64,000 bases of DNA from Pseudomonas libanensis (lineage in GTDB: Bacteria; Pseudomonadota; Gammaproteobacteria; Pseudomonadales; Pseudomonadaceae), in contig NZ_JYLH01000011.1 in assembly GCF_001439685.1 (NCBI RefSeq), positions 1 through 64,000 of the forward strand, given 5' to 3'. The position numbers were made by a program, and so were the translations under genes. Below are positions 25,899 to 33,876 of this stretch, in pieces; the stretch's first letter is position 1, and every line of letters begins with the position of its first letter. The notes under the pieces are model-generated. The model saw only the letters and a program-made list of their open reading frames with translations, had not been told where the DNA came from and did no database searches.

Positions 25899-26176
25899 GC
25901 GTTCCCGATGCCTTTGCGCTGACGCCTGGCTGCCATATGTTCGCGAACCTGTTCTGCAGATAACCCGAGCTCAGGCTGTGCCTCAAGAGCGGTCGCTGCC
26001 GGGATGACTTCGTCCCTCAGCCAATCTTCCATGGCACGGTCACGTGCCAGCAGCACCCGCAATCCGTCGCGAATCACTTCGCTTTCGCTGGCATATTCGC
26101 CGGCAGCCACCTTGGCTTTGACCAGGGCCGCCATTTCAAGGGGCAAAGTGATGCTCATTTGCTGGGTTGAGCGCAT
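25895..26176 (-). CDS. ParD-like antitoxin (CC2985 family)
   Basis: A ribbon-helix-helix antitoxin: MSITLPLEMAALVKAKVAAG, EYASESEVIRDGLRVLLARD, then an acidic toxin-binding helix and a basic tail. The start is uncertain: the codons at 26158 (MSITLP) and 26176 (MRSTQQ) both give normal lengths but have poor ribosome-binding sites. A longer ATG at 26299, preceded by GGAG, would add 41 residues not typical of the family. It precedes and overlaps the toxin, the classical parDE order. Confidence 0.82.
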   Translation of the reverse strand: MRSTQQMSITLPLEMAALVKAKVAAGEYASESEVIRDGLRVLLARDRAMEDWLRDEVIPAATALEAQPELGLSAEQVREHMAARRQRKGIGNA

Positions 26177-26509
26177 TGGGATGTCCGCCAGAAGTGAGTA
26201 GGATTCAATCCTACTTGACCATTGGCGCGATGCAAGAAGCAACTGATCAATGCCGATCTCCGGCGTCTCGTCGTCCATCCAGAAGGGGTAGGTTTGCATG
26301 GGGTGCCGCGTCTCCAGTTGTGTGGGTCAGGCCGCAAGTATTGACCCGTTTTGGCGATCGCGTGGCCGTGGGTGGCCGATAAGCTGCTCAAATGTATGAC
26401 TTGATATCTGTAACAGGATTATCTCGGTAGAGCCTTCCCGACTCGCATGGCATCCCATCGGTTCCCATACGATAATGCTCGTCACCCCGACCACTTTGGC
26501 CCGCCTCCC

Positions 26510-27412
26510 GTGATCATCAATTTCGACCTCAACGACCTCCAAGCCTTCCGCGCCGTGGTAGACAAGGGCAGTTTCCGTGGCGCCGCCGAGGCCATCCGTA
26601 TCTCGCAGCCGGCCCTCAGCCGGCGTATCGAGAAGCTTGAATCCGCCCTGGATGTAAAGCTGTTCGAACGCACCACACGGCGGGTCAGCCTGACCATGGT
26701 CGGTCGTGCATTCTTGCCCCAGGTGGAGCGCATGCTCGATGATCTGGACATCGCCCTGATGGGCATCAGTAATGTCGCGTCGACGCGCATGGGCAATGTC
26801 ACCATCGCCTGTGTGCCATCCACCGCGTATTACTTCATGCCCCATGTGATCTCCGAATTCCACAAGCTGTATCCGAAGATTCGCCTGCGGGTGCTGGATG
26901 CCAGTGCTGGTGAGGTGAGCAATGCGGTGGCCAGTGGCGAAGCGGATTTTGGTGTGAGTTTCAGCGGCAGTCTGGCCGATGAAGTGGAGTTCGAGCTATT
27001 GCTGCAGGAGCGTTATGTGCTCGCCTGTCGTCGTGACCATCCGCTGGCCGCACGTGAGAGCGTGACGTGGACCGAAGCCTACGAACACGACTACATCACC
27101 GTGGACAAAACCTCGGGCAACCGTTTCCTGCTCGACCAGGCCCTGCGTGGCGTGCGCGTGAAAAAGCCGAGTATCTGCGAGACTCACCACGTGACGACGA
27201 TGATCGGGCTGGTGGAGGCGGGATTGGGCGTGGCGATGGTGCCGTCGATTGCGATGCCGGCGTGCGAACACCCGATTCTGGTGAGTGTGCCCCTGGTAGA
27301 GCCTCAGGTGATGCGCAACGTAGGCTTGATCAAGCGCCGCGGGCGGACATTGCCGCCAGCGGCGCTGGAGTTGGAGCGATTGGTGCGGGAGATGCCGTTT
27401 CGGTCAGCGTGA
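26510..27412 (+). CDS. LysR-family regulator next to a tricarboxylate-type uptake locus
   Basis: About 300 residues. The GTG at 26510 gives VIINFDLNDLQAFRAVVDKG, the normal spacing to the HTH (SFRGAAEAIRISQPALSRRI); an ATG at 26447 would add 21 atypical residues. The effector domain is complete (MGNVTIACVPSTAYYFMPHV; GLVEAGLGVAMVPS). The gene converges on the binding-protein/symporter pair at 27404-29466, and the two 3' ends overlap by 9 bases. Control of that pair is plausible but not shown by a shared promoter. Confidence 0.86.
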   Translation: MIINFDLNDLQAFRAVVDKGSFRGAAEAIRISQPALSRRIEKLESALDVKLFERTTRRVSLTMVGRAFLPQVERMLDDLDIALMGISNVASTRMGNVTIACVPSTAYYFMPHVISEFHKLYPKIRLRVLDASAGEVSNAVASGEADFGVSFSGSLADEVEFELLLQERYVLACRRDHPLAARESVTWTEAYEHDYITVDKTSGNRFLLDQALRGVRVKKPSICETHHVTTMIGLVEAGLGVAMVPSIAMPACEHPILVSVPLVEPQVMRNVGLIKRRGRTLPPAALELERLVREMPFRSA

Positions 27413-28162
27413 TACCGAGTCCAGGCCGGTGGATTGCACCACCGGTTGAGCTTGCGGCGAGGCCATGAACTGCAGCAGCGCCTTGGCCTCGTCGGGGTGT
27501 TCGGCGTTGACCGGAATGCCCGCCGCAAAGCGTGTCACCGATTGCACGTCTTCCGGGATCTTGCCGACAAACGTCACACCCTTGACCGGCAACAATTCAG
27601 CCACCTGTTGCAAACCGACTTCGTAGTCACCCTTGGCCACCTGTTCGCCCACCGGTACGCGCTCGATCATGGTGCCCTTGGCCGGCATGCCGAGTTTCTT
27701 GAACAGCTCCTTCTCGACATACACACCGCTGGCACTGTCCGAATACGCCACGGATTTAGCCTTGCTCAGCACGGCCTTGAGTTCGGCATCGGTATTGATC
27801 GCAGGTTTTGCCGCGCCTTCTTTCACCACCAGCCCAATCCGCGAATCGGCCAGTTCCACGCGGGACGCGGGGTCGACCTTGCCCTGTTTGATCAGTTCGT
27901 CCAGTGCGTAGCCGACCATGATCACCACATCGGCATGTTCGCCACGAGCCAGGCGGTTGGGAATCGCTTCCGGCGCCTTGCCCATGGAGGGGCCGAGGAT
28001 GGTGTCGAGGGTGTCACCGCTTTGCTTGGCGTATTGCGGGCCGAGCAACTTGTAGGCAGCGGTGAAGCCACCAGAGGTCATTACCTTGAGTTCTTCGGCC
28101 TGGGCCGCCAGCGTCAGGGCGCCAAGGGCGAATGCCGCCAGGGTTTTGAGTAGAGTCTTCAT
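27404..28162 (-). CDS. periplasmic substrate-binding protein (ModA-like)
   Basis: A 252-residue secreted protein with a Sec signal (MKTLLKTLAAFALGALTLAAQA) followed by LKVMTSGGFTAAYKLLGPQY, the start of the type II molybdate/extracellular solute-binding fold. Further family features are GEHADVVIMVGYALDEL and ASGVYVEKELFKKLGM. No ABC permease or ATPase is adjacent; instead its ATG overlaps the stop of a citrate-type MFS symporter (ATGA at 28162), so it may bind the same organic acid and act as a sensor or scavenger. A start two codons upstream (MMKT) is also possible. Confidence 0.84.
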   Translation of the reverse strand: MKTLLKTLAAFALGALTLAAQAEELKVMTSGGFTAAYKLLGPQYAKQSGDTLDTILGPSMGKAPEAIPNRLARGEHADVVIMVGYALDELIKQGKVDPASRVELADSRIGLVVKEGAAKPAINTDAELKAVLSKAKSVAYSDSASGVYVEKELFKKLGMPAKGTMIERVPVGEQVAKGDYEVGLQQVAELLPVKGVTFVGKIPEDVQSVTRFAAGIPVNAEHPDEAKALLQFMASPQAQPVVQSTGLDSVSR

Positions 28163-29466
28163 CAAACGGCCCCCTGCATGACCTGCCCGCGAGTATTAGC
28201 CCGGCGATACAGCGCCAGGGTCGAGCACAGGGCGCACAGCGCGGCGAACATCATCCAGTAGGCCGGCGAGGCCTTGTCTTCGGTGATGTGAATAAACCAG
28301 GTGGAAATCGCTGGCGTGAAGCCACCGAAGACCGCGGTTGCCAGGCTATAGGCCAGGGAGAAACCTGCTACGCGCACTTCCACCGGCATGATTTCGGTCA
28401 GCGCCGGGATCATGGCGCCGTTGTACAGGCCGTAGAGGAAGGAGAACCACAGCAGGGTTTCCAGCATATGGGCAAAGCTAGGCGCGTTGACCACGTAGGA
28501 CAGCGCTGGATAAGCGGTAAGCACGGTGAGCACCGTCATGGCGATCAGCACCGGTTTGCGGCCAAAACGGTCGCTCAAGATACCGCCGATCGGCAGCCAG
28601 AAAAAGTTAGACACTGCCACCAGCAAGGTCACCAACAGGGCATCGGAAGTGCTCAGTTGCAGCACGGTCTTGCCGAAGGTCGGTGCATATACGGTGATCA
28701 AGTAGAACGCGGTGGTGGTCATGGCCACCATCAACATGCCGCCGATGACCACGGTCCAGTTCTTCACCAGGGTCGCCATCACTTCACGCATGGTCGGACG
28801 ATGCTTGCGGTTGGCGAACTCTTCGGTCTCCTCCAGATTGCGACGCAGCACAAAGATAAACGGAATGATCACGCAACCGACGGCAAACGGAATACGCCAA
28901 CCCCAATCGGCCACCACCGCCGGTTCCATCCAAACGTTCAGGCCATAGCCGAGGGCGGCTGCGACCACGATGGAAATCTGTTGGCTGCCCGACTGCCAGC
29001 TGGTGTAGAAACCCTTGCGGCCCGGAGTGGCCATTTCGGACAGGTACACCGACACGCCACCCAGCTCCGCACCGGCTGAGAAGCCTTGCAGCAGGCGGCC
29101 CAACAGCACCAGCAGCGGTGCCCACAGGCCAATGGTTTGATAGCTCGGCACCAGCACGATCAACAGCGTACCGCTGGCCATGATCGACAAGGTCACGATC
29201 AAGCCTTTGCGACGGCCCACGTCATCGATATAGGCACCGAGAATGATCGCGCCCAGTGGACGCATCAGGAAACCCGCGCCGAACACGGCAAAGGTCATCA
29301 TTAATGACGCAAACTCATTAGCGGCCGGGAAGAACGCGGCAGCGATATAGGTGGCGTAGAAACCGAACAGGAAGAAGTCGAACTGTTCGAGGAAGTTGCC
29401 CGAAGTCACGCGGAATACCGCACCGATTTTCGAGCGGGCAGCGTCGGGCCGGGAAGGGCTAGTCAT
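28162..29466 (-). CDS. citrate/tricarballylate-type proton symporter (MHS family)
   Basis: A 434-residue MFS protein whose N-terminus FRVTSGNFLEQFDFFLFGFY, the AAFFPAANEFASLMMTFAVF segment, the GFYTSWQSGSQQ loop and GGFTPAISTWFIH closely follow the CitA/TcuC citrate and tricarballylate carriers of enteric bacteria. Twelve helices, full length. It is probably an organic-acid:H+ importer. It is first in a two-gene unit with the binding protein and is read divergently from the small gene at 29663. Confidence 0.9.
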   Translation of the reverse strand: MTSPSRPDAARSKIGAVFRVTSGNFLEQFDFFLFGFYATYIAAAFFPAANEFASLMMTFAVFGAGFLMRPLGAIILGAYIDDVGRRKGLIVTLSIMASGTLLIVLVPSYQTIGLWAPLLVLLGRLLQGFSAGAELGGVSVYLSEMATPGRKGFYTSWQSGSQQISIVVAAALGYGLNVWMEPAVVADWGWRIPFAVGCVIIPFIFVLRRNLEETEEFANRKHRPTMREVMATLVKNWTVVIGGMLMVAMTTTAFYLITVYAPTFGKTVLQLSTSDALLVTLLVAVSNFFWLPIGGILSDRFGRKPVLIAMTVLTVLTAYPALSYVVNAPSFAHMLETLLWFSFLYGLYNGAMIPALTEIMPVEVRVAGFSLAYSLATAVFGGFTPAISTWFIHITEDKASPAYWMMFAALCALCSTLALYRRANTRGQVMQGAV

Positions 29467-29662
29467 GGTTTTGTGTCTCCAGCGTTCTTTTTAAAGTGCT
29501 TGTTTCGCTTAAGACTGGGGATAGTGGCTGACACATTTAGAAATGATAAGTGACAAATTTGGATGGATTAATGTGTGTGGGCTATCAATTGGCGTGCTCC
29601 GTTCAAAAAAACCTGCCTGTTCTATGCTGCAGGTGTGACCAATCGAACGGAGGTAGGTGGGA

Positions 29663-29806
29663 ATGAGTAACGAACAGAAAAGACCGGAGGATCAAGCGCA
29701 CGAACAGCCCCGGCAGCGGGAGGAAGAAAAACCGCAGACCTGGAAGCACCCCGATGATGGAACGGAGCTTTCAGAGCGAGACCAGGAGCGTCCGCTCAAG
29801 CCCTGA
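29663..29806 (+). CDS. 47-residue hydrophilic small protein
   Basis: Encodes MSNEQKRPEDQAHEQPRQRE, then KPQTWKHPDDGTELSERDQ and ERPLKP. It is very polar, without hydrophobic segments, and likely disordered. The central TWKHPDDGTxLSE pattern is one I recall from short conserved Pseudomonas proteins of unknown function. A perfect GGAGG is spaced 9 bases from the ATG and supports translation. There is no operon partner. Confidence 0.66.
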   Translation: MSNEQKRPEDQAHEQPRQREEEKPQTWKHPDDGTELSERDQERPLKP

Positions 29807-29849
29807 ACCCCATTAACAACGCGGTAAGGAAATGTGGGAAGGGGCTTAC

Positions 29850-30130
29850 CCCGATGGCGGCCTCAGGGCCGACCAAGATGTTGGACTTTGATCGAGTACA
29901 TATCCGTTATTTAGGTAACGGCCACTATAGGTTCCGCCCTTACGTGAACTGCCCCACCACTCGGCACCTCGCCCAGGCTCGGTGTGCCCGTAATCCACCA
30001 TGGATTTGGGGGGTAAACCGGCATCCCTGCCGGTTTACCCCCCAAATCCCTGTCGAATTCCGGCCAGCGTGGTTTAACGGGGCGCTTAAGATCAAAAACA
30101 CAGCGAGGCGGCCTTATAGCCGACCTGATC
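29850..30130. repeat. dispersed non-coding repeat element with internal perfect palindrome
   Basis: The stretch includes ATCCGTTATTTAGGTAACGG, CCCACCACTCGGCACCTCGC and CAGCGTGGTTTAACGGGGCG, strings that I recall from a repeat present many times in fluorescens-group genomes. This part of the 531-base gap between 29807 and 30337 holds no supported gene; the 93-codon frame crossing it is explained by the repeat. The palindrome is listed separately. Confidence 0.55.
30002..30049. repeat. perfect 22-bp inverted repeat with 4-base loop
   Basis: Bases 30002-30023 are the exact reverse complement of 30028-30049, centred on TCCC. The arms start GGATTTGGGGGG and end ACCGGCA. It could form a strong cruciform or RNA hairpin. 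No T run follows, so a plain terminator is unlikely. Confidence 0.85.
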
Positions 30131-30150
30131 GTTGAAACTTGCGCGTACCC

Positions 30151-30250
30151 CTGTGGGAGCGGGCTTGCCCGCGAAGGTCGTTAACGATGACGCGGGAAAC
30201 CAGAAGAACGCGGCGTTCTCAGGTTTTTCGCGAGCAAGCTCGCTCCTATG
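30151..30250. repeat. REP-type repeat pair (BIME-like)
   Basis: Two inverted REP units: CTGTGGGAGCGGGCTTGCCC at the left and CGCGAGCAAGCTCGCTCCTA at the right, separated by about 55 bases that contain a smaller dyad (AACGCGGCGTT). This is the standard REP family of fluorescent pseudomonads, placed between the dispersed repeat and the GntR gene. Confidence 0.8.
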
Positions 30251-30337
30251 TATACCCTTTCAAAGGGAAACTATTTGACATATTTGATTTGTGATCACAT
30301 ATTGAGGCCATAAGAACCACAACACAGGTTTTACCTC

Positions 30338-31060
30338 ATGTCCGATGGACCGCTGCTCCTGCCCACCCTGCGCCAGGTGTCTCGCGATACCTTGCAAGAC
30401 CAGGTCTACCGCCAGATCCGCGAAGCGCTGATGAGTGGCCGCTTTCAACCCGGCCAGAAACTCACCATCCGCGGACTCGCCGAAGCCCTGGGTTCCAGCC
30501 CCATGCCGGTACGCGAAGCGCTGCAACGCCTGAGCGCCGAAAACGCCTTTGAAGTCACCGAAACCTCCCGTCTGCGGGTACGCCTGATGACGGTCGAACG
30601 CCTGCGTGAAATTCGTGATACGCGAGTGGCGCTTGAAGGTTTGCTGGCGGAAAAGGCCGTGCTGCTCCTGCAGAAACATGACCTGGATGAAATCACCGAC
30701 CTGTGCCGCCAGATGCAACACGCCGCCGATGAGGTCGACGTGTCCCGTTACCTGTGGACCAACTTCGCCTTTCACCGGCGCATTTATGCGGTGGCCCAGG
30801 CCGAACTGACCATGGCTGCGGTGGAAAACTTCTGGCTGCACATGGGCCCGTGTTTTGCCCTGGTCGCACCGGATAAAGCCCACCTGCAACGCTCGATGGA
30901 GGCGCATACGCGCATCGTCGACGCCCTGGCCGCCCGCGATGGCGCCGGCGCACGGGCAGCGGTGACCGATGACATCATGCAGGCCGCCGACTCCCTGGCG
31001 CGCCTGCTCGTCAAGAACGACCGCGCGCGGTCGTCTGTTTCAGGAGGTAAACGTGCATGA
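30338..31060 (+). CDS. GntR-family regulator, FCD (FadR) subfamily
   Basis: A 240-residue regulator with an N-terminal winged helix (VYRQIREALMSGRFQPGQKL, GLAEALGSSPMPVREALQRL) and an all-helical FCD effector domain with metal-binding His residues (FAFHRRIYAVA, MEAHTRIVDAL). FCD proteins usually sense small carboxylates. Its stop overlaps the ATG of the SDR gene by 4 bases, so it is the first gene of the catabolic cluster that it presumably controls. A start at 30338 gives the usual N-terminus. Confidence 0.92.
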   Translation: MSDGPLLLPTLRQVSRDTLQDQVYRQIREALMSGRFQPGQKLTIRGLAEALGSSPMPVREALQRLSAENAFEVTETSRLRVRLMTVERLREIRDTRVALEGLLAEKAVLLLQKHDLDEITDLCRQMQHAADEVDVSRYLWTNFAFHRRIYAVAQAELTMAAVENFWLHMGPCFALVAPDKAHLQRSMEAHTRIVDALAARDGAGARAAVTDDIMQAADSLARLLVKNDRARSSVSGGKRA

Positions 31061-31845
31061 GTGTCCTACAACGGCTGCAGCCTTATCCCGGGTTACGTGT
31101 GTTGATTTCCGGCGGGGCTGCCGGCATTGGCGAAGTGTTGGCCGCGGCGTATCTGGAAGCCGGCGCCCAGGTGCATGTGTGTGATGTGAGCGAGCCGGCC
31201 CTGGCGGCGTTTCGCGATAAGTACCCGGGCTCCGTCGCTACCCGCGCCGATGTCAGCGATGCCGCGCAGATCGAGGCGGTGTTCAAGGTGCAGCACGAGC
31301 ACTTTGGTGGTCTGGATGTGTTGGTCAACAATGCCGGTATCGCCGGGCCTACCGGCGGCATCGACGCGATCAGCGACGCCGAATGGCAGGCCACGATTAA
31401 CATCAATCTCACTGCGCAATACCGCTTCGCCCACCACGCGGTGCCGATGCTCAAGGAATCGTCCCACGGCCATTTGCTGCATATCGCCTCGGTGGCCGGG
31501 CGGCTTGGCTACGCATGGCGTACCCCTTATGCGGCGACCAAATGGGCCATCGTCGGCCTGATGAAATCCCTGGCCTCGGAGCTGGGCGAAAGCGACATCC
31601 GCGTCAACGCCTTGCTGCCCGGGATTGTCGAAGGCCCGCGCATGGACGGCGTGATCCGCGCCCGCGCTGAACAGGTTGGCGTGCCCGAAGCCGAGATGCG
31701 CCAGGAATACCTCAACAAAATTTCCCTCAAGCGCATGGTCACCGCCGAAGACGTGGCAGCCATGGCCTTGTTCCTCTGTTCGCCCGCCGCCCGCAACGTG
31801 ACCGGCCAGGCGATCAGTGTCGACGGTAACGTCGAGTACCTGTAG
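31057..31845 (+). CDS. SDR-family NAD(P)-dependent oxidoreductase
   Basis: A 262-residue classical short-chain dehydrogenase: the glycine motif appears as GGAAGIG near residue 20, followed by NNAG (residue 91 region), the catalytic Ser in IASVAGRLG, and YxxxK as YAATKWA. The C-terminal VTGQAISVDGNVEYL is typical. Asp in VCDVSEP after strand 2 favours NAD. In this operon it is well placed to oxidise a 3-hydroxy acid to the 3-keto acid used by the next enzyme; that link is inference. Confidence 0.92.
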   Translation: MSVLQRLQPYPGLRVLISGGAAGIGEVLAAAYLEAGAQVHVCDVSEPALAAFRDKYPGSVATRADVSDAAQIEAVFKVQHEHFGGLDVLVNNAGIAGPTGGIDAISDAEWQATININLTAQYRFAHHAVPMLKESSHGHLLHIASVAGRLGYAWRTPYAATKWAIVGLMKSLASELGESDIRVNALLPGIVEGPRMDGVIRARAEQVGVPEAEMRQEYLNKISLKRMVTAEDVAAMALFLCSPAARNVTGQAISVDGNVEYL

Positions 31846-31912
31846 GCCAAGGAAGAACACAGCGCGCTGTACCCAGGATTTTTTTCATAAGAATAAAAGT
31901 CGGAGAATCGTC

Positions 31913-32845
31913 ATGTCCAAAAATCGTCCTGTCATCATCACCTGCGCCGTGACCGGTGCCATTCATACGCCGTCGATGTCACCGCACTTGCCCATTACCG
32001 CTCAGGAAATTGCCGACGCCGCCATCGGCGCTGCCGAAGCCGGCGCGGCGATTGTGCACCTGCACGCCCGTGACCCGCTTGACGGTCGCCCCAGCCAAGA
32101 CCCGGCGCTGTTCGCCGAATTCCTGCCGCAGATCAAGGCGGCCAGCGACGTGGTGATCAACATCACCACCGGCGGCGCGCCGACCATGGGAGTGGAAGAA
32201 CGCCTGCAACCGGTGATGCAGTTCAAACCGGAACTGGCTTCGCTGAACATGGGGTCGATGAACTTCGGCCTGTACGAAATGCTTAACCGCTTTACTGAAT
32301 TCCAGCACGACTGGGAGCGGCCTTACCTGGAGGAGAGCGACGACCGGATCTTTCGCAACACCTTCCGCGACATTACCCACATCCTCAATGCCTGCGCCGA
32401 GAACCGCACCCGCTTTGAAATCGAGTGCTACGACATCGGCCATCTCTATACCGCCGCCCACTTCCTGGAGCGCGGGCTGCTCAAGCCGCCGTTGTTTATC
32501 CAGTCGGTGTTCGGCCTGCGCGGCGGCATCGGCGCGCACCCGGAAGACCTGGCGCACATGCGGCGCACCGCCGACCGCCTGTTTGGCGACGACTACGTGT
32601 GGTCGATCCTCGGTGCCGGGCGTGGGCAGATTCCGCTGGCGACCATGGGCCTGTCCATGGGCAGCAACGCCCGTGTTGGCCTTGAGGATTCATTGTGGGA
32701 CGGCCCGGGCAAGTTGGCAGCGTCGAATGCCGACCAGGTGAGGCGCATCCGCACGGTGGTCGAAGCCCTGGGCCATCGGGTTGCTACCCCCGATGAAGCG
32801 CGGGAGATCCTCGGGCTCAAGGGGCGTGACCAGGTCAATTTTTAG
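31913..32845 (+). CDS. beta-keto acid cleavage enzyme (BKACE, DUF849 family)
   Basis: A 310-residue TIM-barrel protein of the 3-keto-5-aminohexanoate cleavage family, which condenses a beta-keto acid with acetyl-CoA to give acetoacetate and a new CoA ester. The Zn site H49 and H51 (VHLHARDP) is intact, as is the later Glu in ARVGLEDSL. Other hallmarks are TCAVTGA at the start, INITTGG and SVFGLRGGIGA. The keto-acid substrate differs between subgroups and cannot be fixed by eye. An RBS (GGAG) lies upstream. It is the third gene of the cluster. Confidence 0.93.
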   Translation: MSKNRPVIITCAVTGAIHTPSMSPHLPITAQEIADAAIGAAEAGAAIVHLHARDPLDGRPSQDPALFAEFLPQIKAASDVVINITTGGAPTMGVEERLQPVMQFKPELASLNMGSMNFGLYEMLNRFTEFQHDWERPYLEESDDRIFRNTFRDITHILNACAENRTRFEIECYDIGHLYTAAHFLERGLLKPPLFIQSVFGLRGGIGAHPEDLAHMRRTADRLFGDDYVWSILGAGRGQIPLATMGLSMGSNARVGLEDSLWDGPGKLAASNADQVRRIRTVVEALGHRVATPDEAREILGLKGRDQVNF

Positions 32846-32923
32846 CCCTGCTCTTTTATCCAGAGAACGGCCGCGTCTTGGCGTGGCCGGCATCCCGCAC
32901 AACAACAATAAGGGGATAACACC

Positions 32924-33802
32924 ATGCGTATCGAAGTGCTTGTGGACGTCAAGACTACCCTGGGCGAAGGCCCGGTGTGGGACGTCGAGCAACAACGCTT
33001 GTACTGGATCGACAGCGCCGACGGCCGCATCCTGCGCTGCACCGATGACGGTCGCGAGTTGCGCGCCTGGGACGTTGGCCAGAAGATCGGCTCCATGGCG
33101 CTGCGCAGAGATGGCAGGGCGGCCATCGTCGCCCTGCAAAATGGCGTACACAACCTCGACTTGAGCAGCGGCGACCTCACGCTGGTCATCGACCCTGAGC
33201 CTCATCTGCCGAACAACCGCCTTAACGACGGCAAGGTCGATCGCCAGGGCCGTTTCATTTTCGGCTCCATGGACACCCTGGAAGACAACGCCAGCGCCAA
33301 GCTCTACCGCCTGGATGCCGACCTGAGCCTGCACACCCTGGACGAAGGTATCATCGTCTCCAACGGCCCGTGCTGGAGCCCATCCGGGGAAACCCTGTAC
33401 TTCTGCGATACCTGGTCCGGCGAAGTCTGGGCCTATGACTACGACTGCGCCAGCGGCAATGCGAGCAACCGTCGTACGTTCGCCAAGGTCGACACCAGCA
33501 GCGGTGGCGCCGCCGACGGGTGCACCGTGGATGCAGAGGGCTGCCTATGGCAGGCATTGGTCTATGCCGGGCAACTGGTGCGCTATACCCCCGACGGCCA
33601 CGTCGACCGCATCATCCAGATGCCGGTGAAAAAGGTCACCAGCCTGACCTTCGGCGGGCCCAACCTCGACACCCTGTTTGTGACTTCAATGGCCAAGCCA
33701 CCGCTGCCGCGCTTCCCGGGTGACGGCCAGCAGCGCGGTGCGTTATTCGCCATCAGCGGTCTGGGCGTGCAAGGAATAGCCGAGCGACGGTTCGCCAGCT
33801 AG
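32924..33802 (+). CDS. SMP-30/gluconolactonase/LRE-family lactonase
   Basis: A 292-residue six-bladed propeller. Residues of the calcium/zinc site are visible: Glu in LGEGPVWD, Asn in PNNRLNDGKVD, SNGPCWSP and the later Asp in GAADGCTVDAEG. Enzymes of this family open sugar or other lactones to hydroxy acids. Its place in the operon suggests that it produces the hydroxy acid used by the SDR, or hydrolyses a lactonised side product. The start at 32924 follows AAGGGG. Confidence 0.9.
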   Translation: MRIEVLVDVKTTLGEGPVWDVEQQRLYWIDSADGRILRCTDDGRELRAWDVGQKIGSMALRRDGRAAIVALQNGVHNLDLSSGDLTLVIDPEPHLPNNRLNDGKVDRQGRFIFGSMDTLEDNASAKLYRLDADLSLHTLDEGIIVSNGPCWSPSGETLYFCDTWSGEVWAYDYDCASGNASNRRTFAKVDTSSGGAADGCTVDAEGCLWQALVYAGQLVRYTPDGHVDRIIQMPVKKVTSLTFGGPNLDTLFVTSMAKPPLPRFPGDGQQRGALFAISGLGVQGIAERRFAS

Positions 33803-33876
33803 CGCGTTTTTTTCAACAAGGCACATTCCTTTCGCAACCTGTATCAGTGCGCGCCCTCGCGCGCCTGGAGAGGCCC

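Noticed and set aside
29854..30135. 93-codon frame crossing the dispersed repeat
   Set aside because: It is explained by the repeat; such frames recur wherever this element occurs and contain the palindrome.
32842..33189. frames on the minus strand under the SMP-30 gene
   Set aside because: Shadows of the coding strand with no start context.
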